A stretch of DNA of 64,000 nucleotides, from assembly GCF_017591425.1 (NCBI RefSeq), contig NW_024467119.1, forward strand, positions 79,600,894 through 79,664,893, written 5' to 3'. Made by a program: the position numbers and the translations under genes. The notes under the pieces were generated by a model. The model worked only from the letters and a program-made list of their open reading frames with translations. It did no database searches and was not told where the DNA came from. This DNA is from Ochotona curzoniae (Eukaryota > Chordata > Mammalia > Lagomorpha > Ochotonidae). Shown in pieces: positions 63,541-64,000 of this stretch (positions are counted from its first letter, which is position 1; the number at the start of each line of letters is the position of its first letter).

Positions 63541-64000
63541 TTGGAGAAACTCAATTGCAGCCTCCTTTAAGAACCTTTCCTTGATTCTCAGCATGACTTG
63601 AAAGCTGTGCTTCTGTTCTGATAACCCGTGTCAGGGCCTATGTTCTTGCCTTAAGGGTTTTTACAACGGTCTGAAATTGTAGGTACCAGGGACCAAGCTG
63701 CCTACTGTAAGGCAGAGCAGAAACCTGCCTTGATGGGAGGCACGCATTAGAGGCAAGGCAGAGGGAAGACGGGAGGGAGACTCCATCGCGGAACTCCTTG
63801 CTCAGAGTAACAGCAAAGTGCCATTATTTTCATTGCTGACTGTGTCTCAGTTGACTCATTTGTTAGGACTTAGTGAAACGCAAAACTTGCTCCAGCTCTC
63901 ATACCCAGAAGTAAGCCTAATTTTGATGATACTGAGCAGTGCCTTAATACAGGGGGTCGGGGAGGGTGGGGGGAACGGCCCTGTGGGGTTCTCAGACCCG
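63541..64000. other. Unique sequence at the window end
   Basis: No repeat or supported gene. It ends in a G-rich block: 63952-63973 holds four G-runs (5, 4, 3 and 6) with 1-2-base spacers, a strong G-quadruplex pattern. Confidence 0.4.

Noticed and set aside
1..64000. Bacterial or phage origin
   Set aside because: Dense tRNA-derived SINEs with target duplications, L1, MIR and LTRs, microsatellites, CpG depletion and the absence of long frames are all mammalian.

Overview
This is mammalian nuclear DNA, almost certainly from a lagomorph and most likely a pika (Ochotona). The main evidence is about 65 copies or fragments of the tRNA-derived lagomorph CSINE. Many copies are a variant with a GTTAAGGTCCT / CCTTGCACGC head, a GGATCATCGGAC-type 3' region and a CCAATAAAAATAAATAAATCTT-like tail, which differs from the rabbit consensus as I remember it. 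The species call is inference. Lagomorph is near certain; pika rests on that SINE variant.

Layout. No complete protein-coding gene, rRNA, tRNA gene or CRISPR array is supported. The window reads as intergenic or intronic sequence built from interspersed repeats: CSINEs on both strands, often nested; L1 fragments (lagomorph L1 3' regions at 10.2-11.5, 37.7-38.8 and, on the minus strand, 57.3-58.1 kb; older L1M pieces at 11.5-11.9, 29.7-31.6, 40.0-41.0 and, on the minus strand, 36.0-37.0 kb); MIR fragments; four copies of a short inverted-repeat element carrying a CTTCAAAAAGTTCATGG-like end; and retroviral LTRs at 19.6-20.0 (-), 23.9-24.2 (+), 48.1-48.4 (+) and 62.3-63.0 kb (-). Unique stretches lie between them, the longest at 14.5-16.1, 18.2-19.6, 41.0-43.4, 44.6-47.0 and 59.4-60.6 kb.

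Candidate gene parts. Three unique places look functional. (1) 9194-9319 (+) has a strong splice acceptor, an ATG in a good context, a reading frame shaped like a signal peptide and a phase-1 donor. (2) 42062-42250 (+) has a GC box, a TATA box and a candidate first exon ending in a perfect CAG/GTAAGG donor. (3) 47007-47420 (-) has a TATA box, a perfect CArG box and a near-consensus ZNF143/THAP11 motif. None could be assigned to a named gene.

History. Target-site duplications show the order of insertion in many places. Younger CSINEs sit inside older CSINEs five times, inside the inverted-repeat element four times out of four, and an LTR sits inside a CSINE with an exact 4-bp duplication. That LTR carries an array of four RNA-hairpin-forming inverted repeats in its presumed R region.
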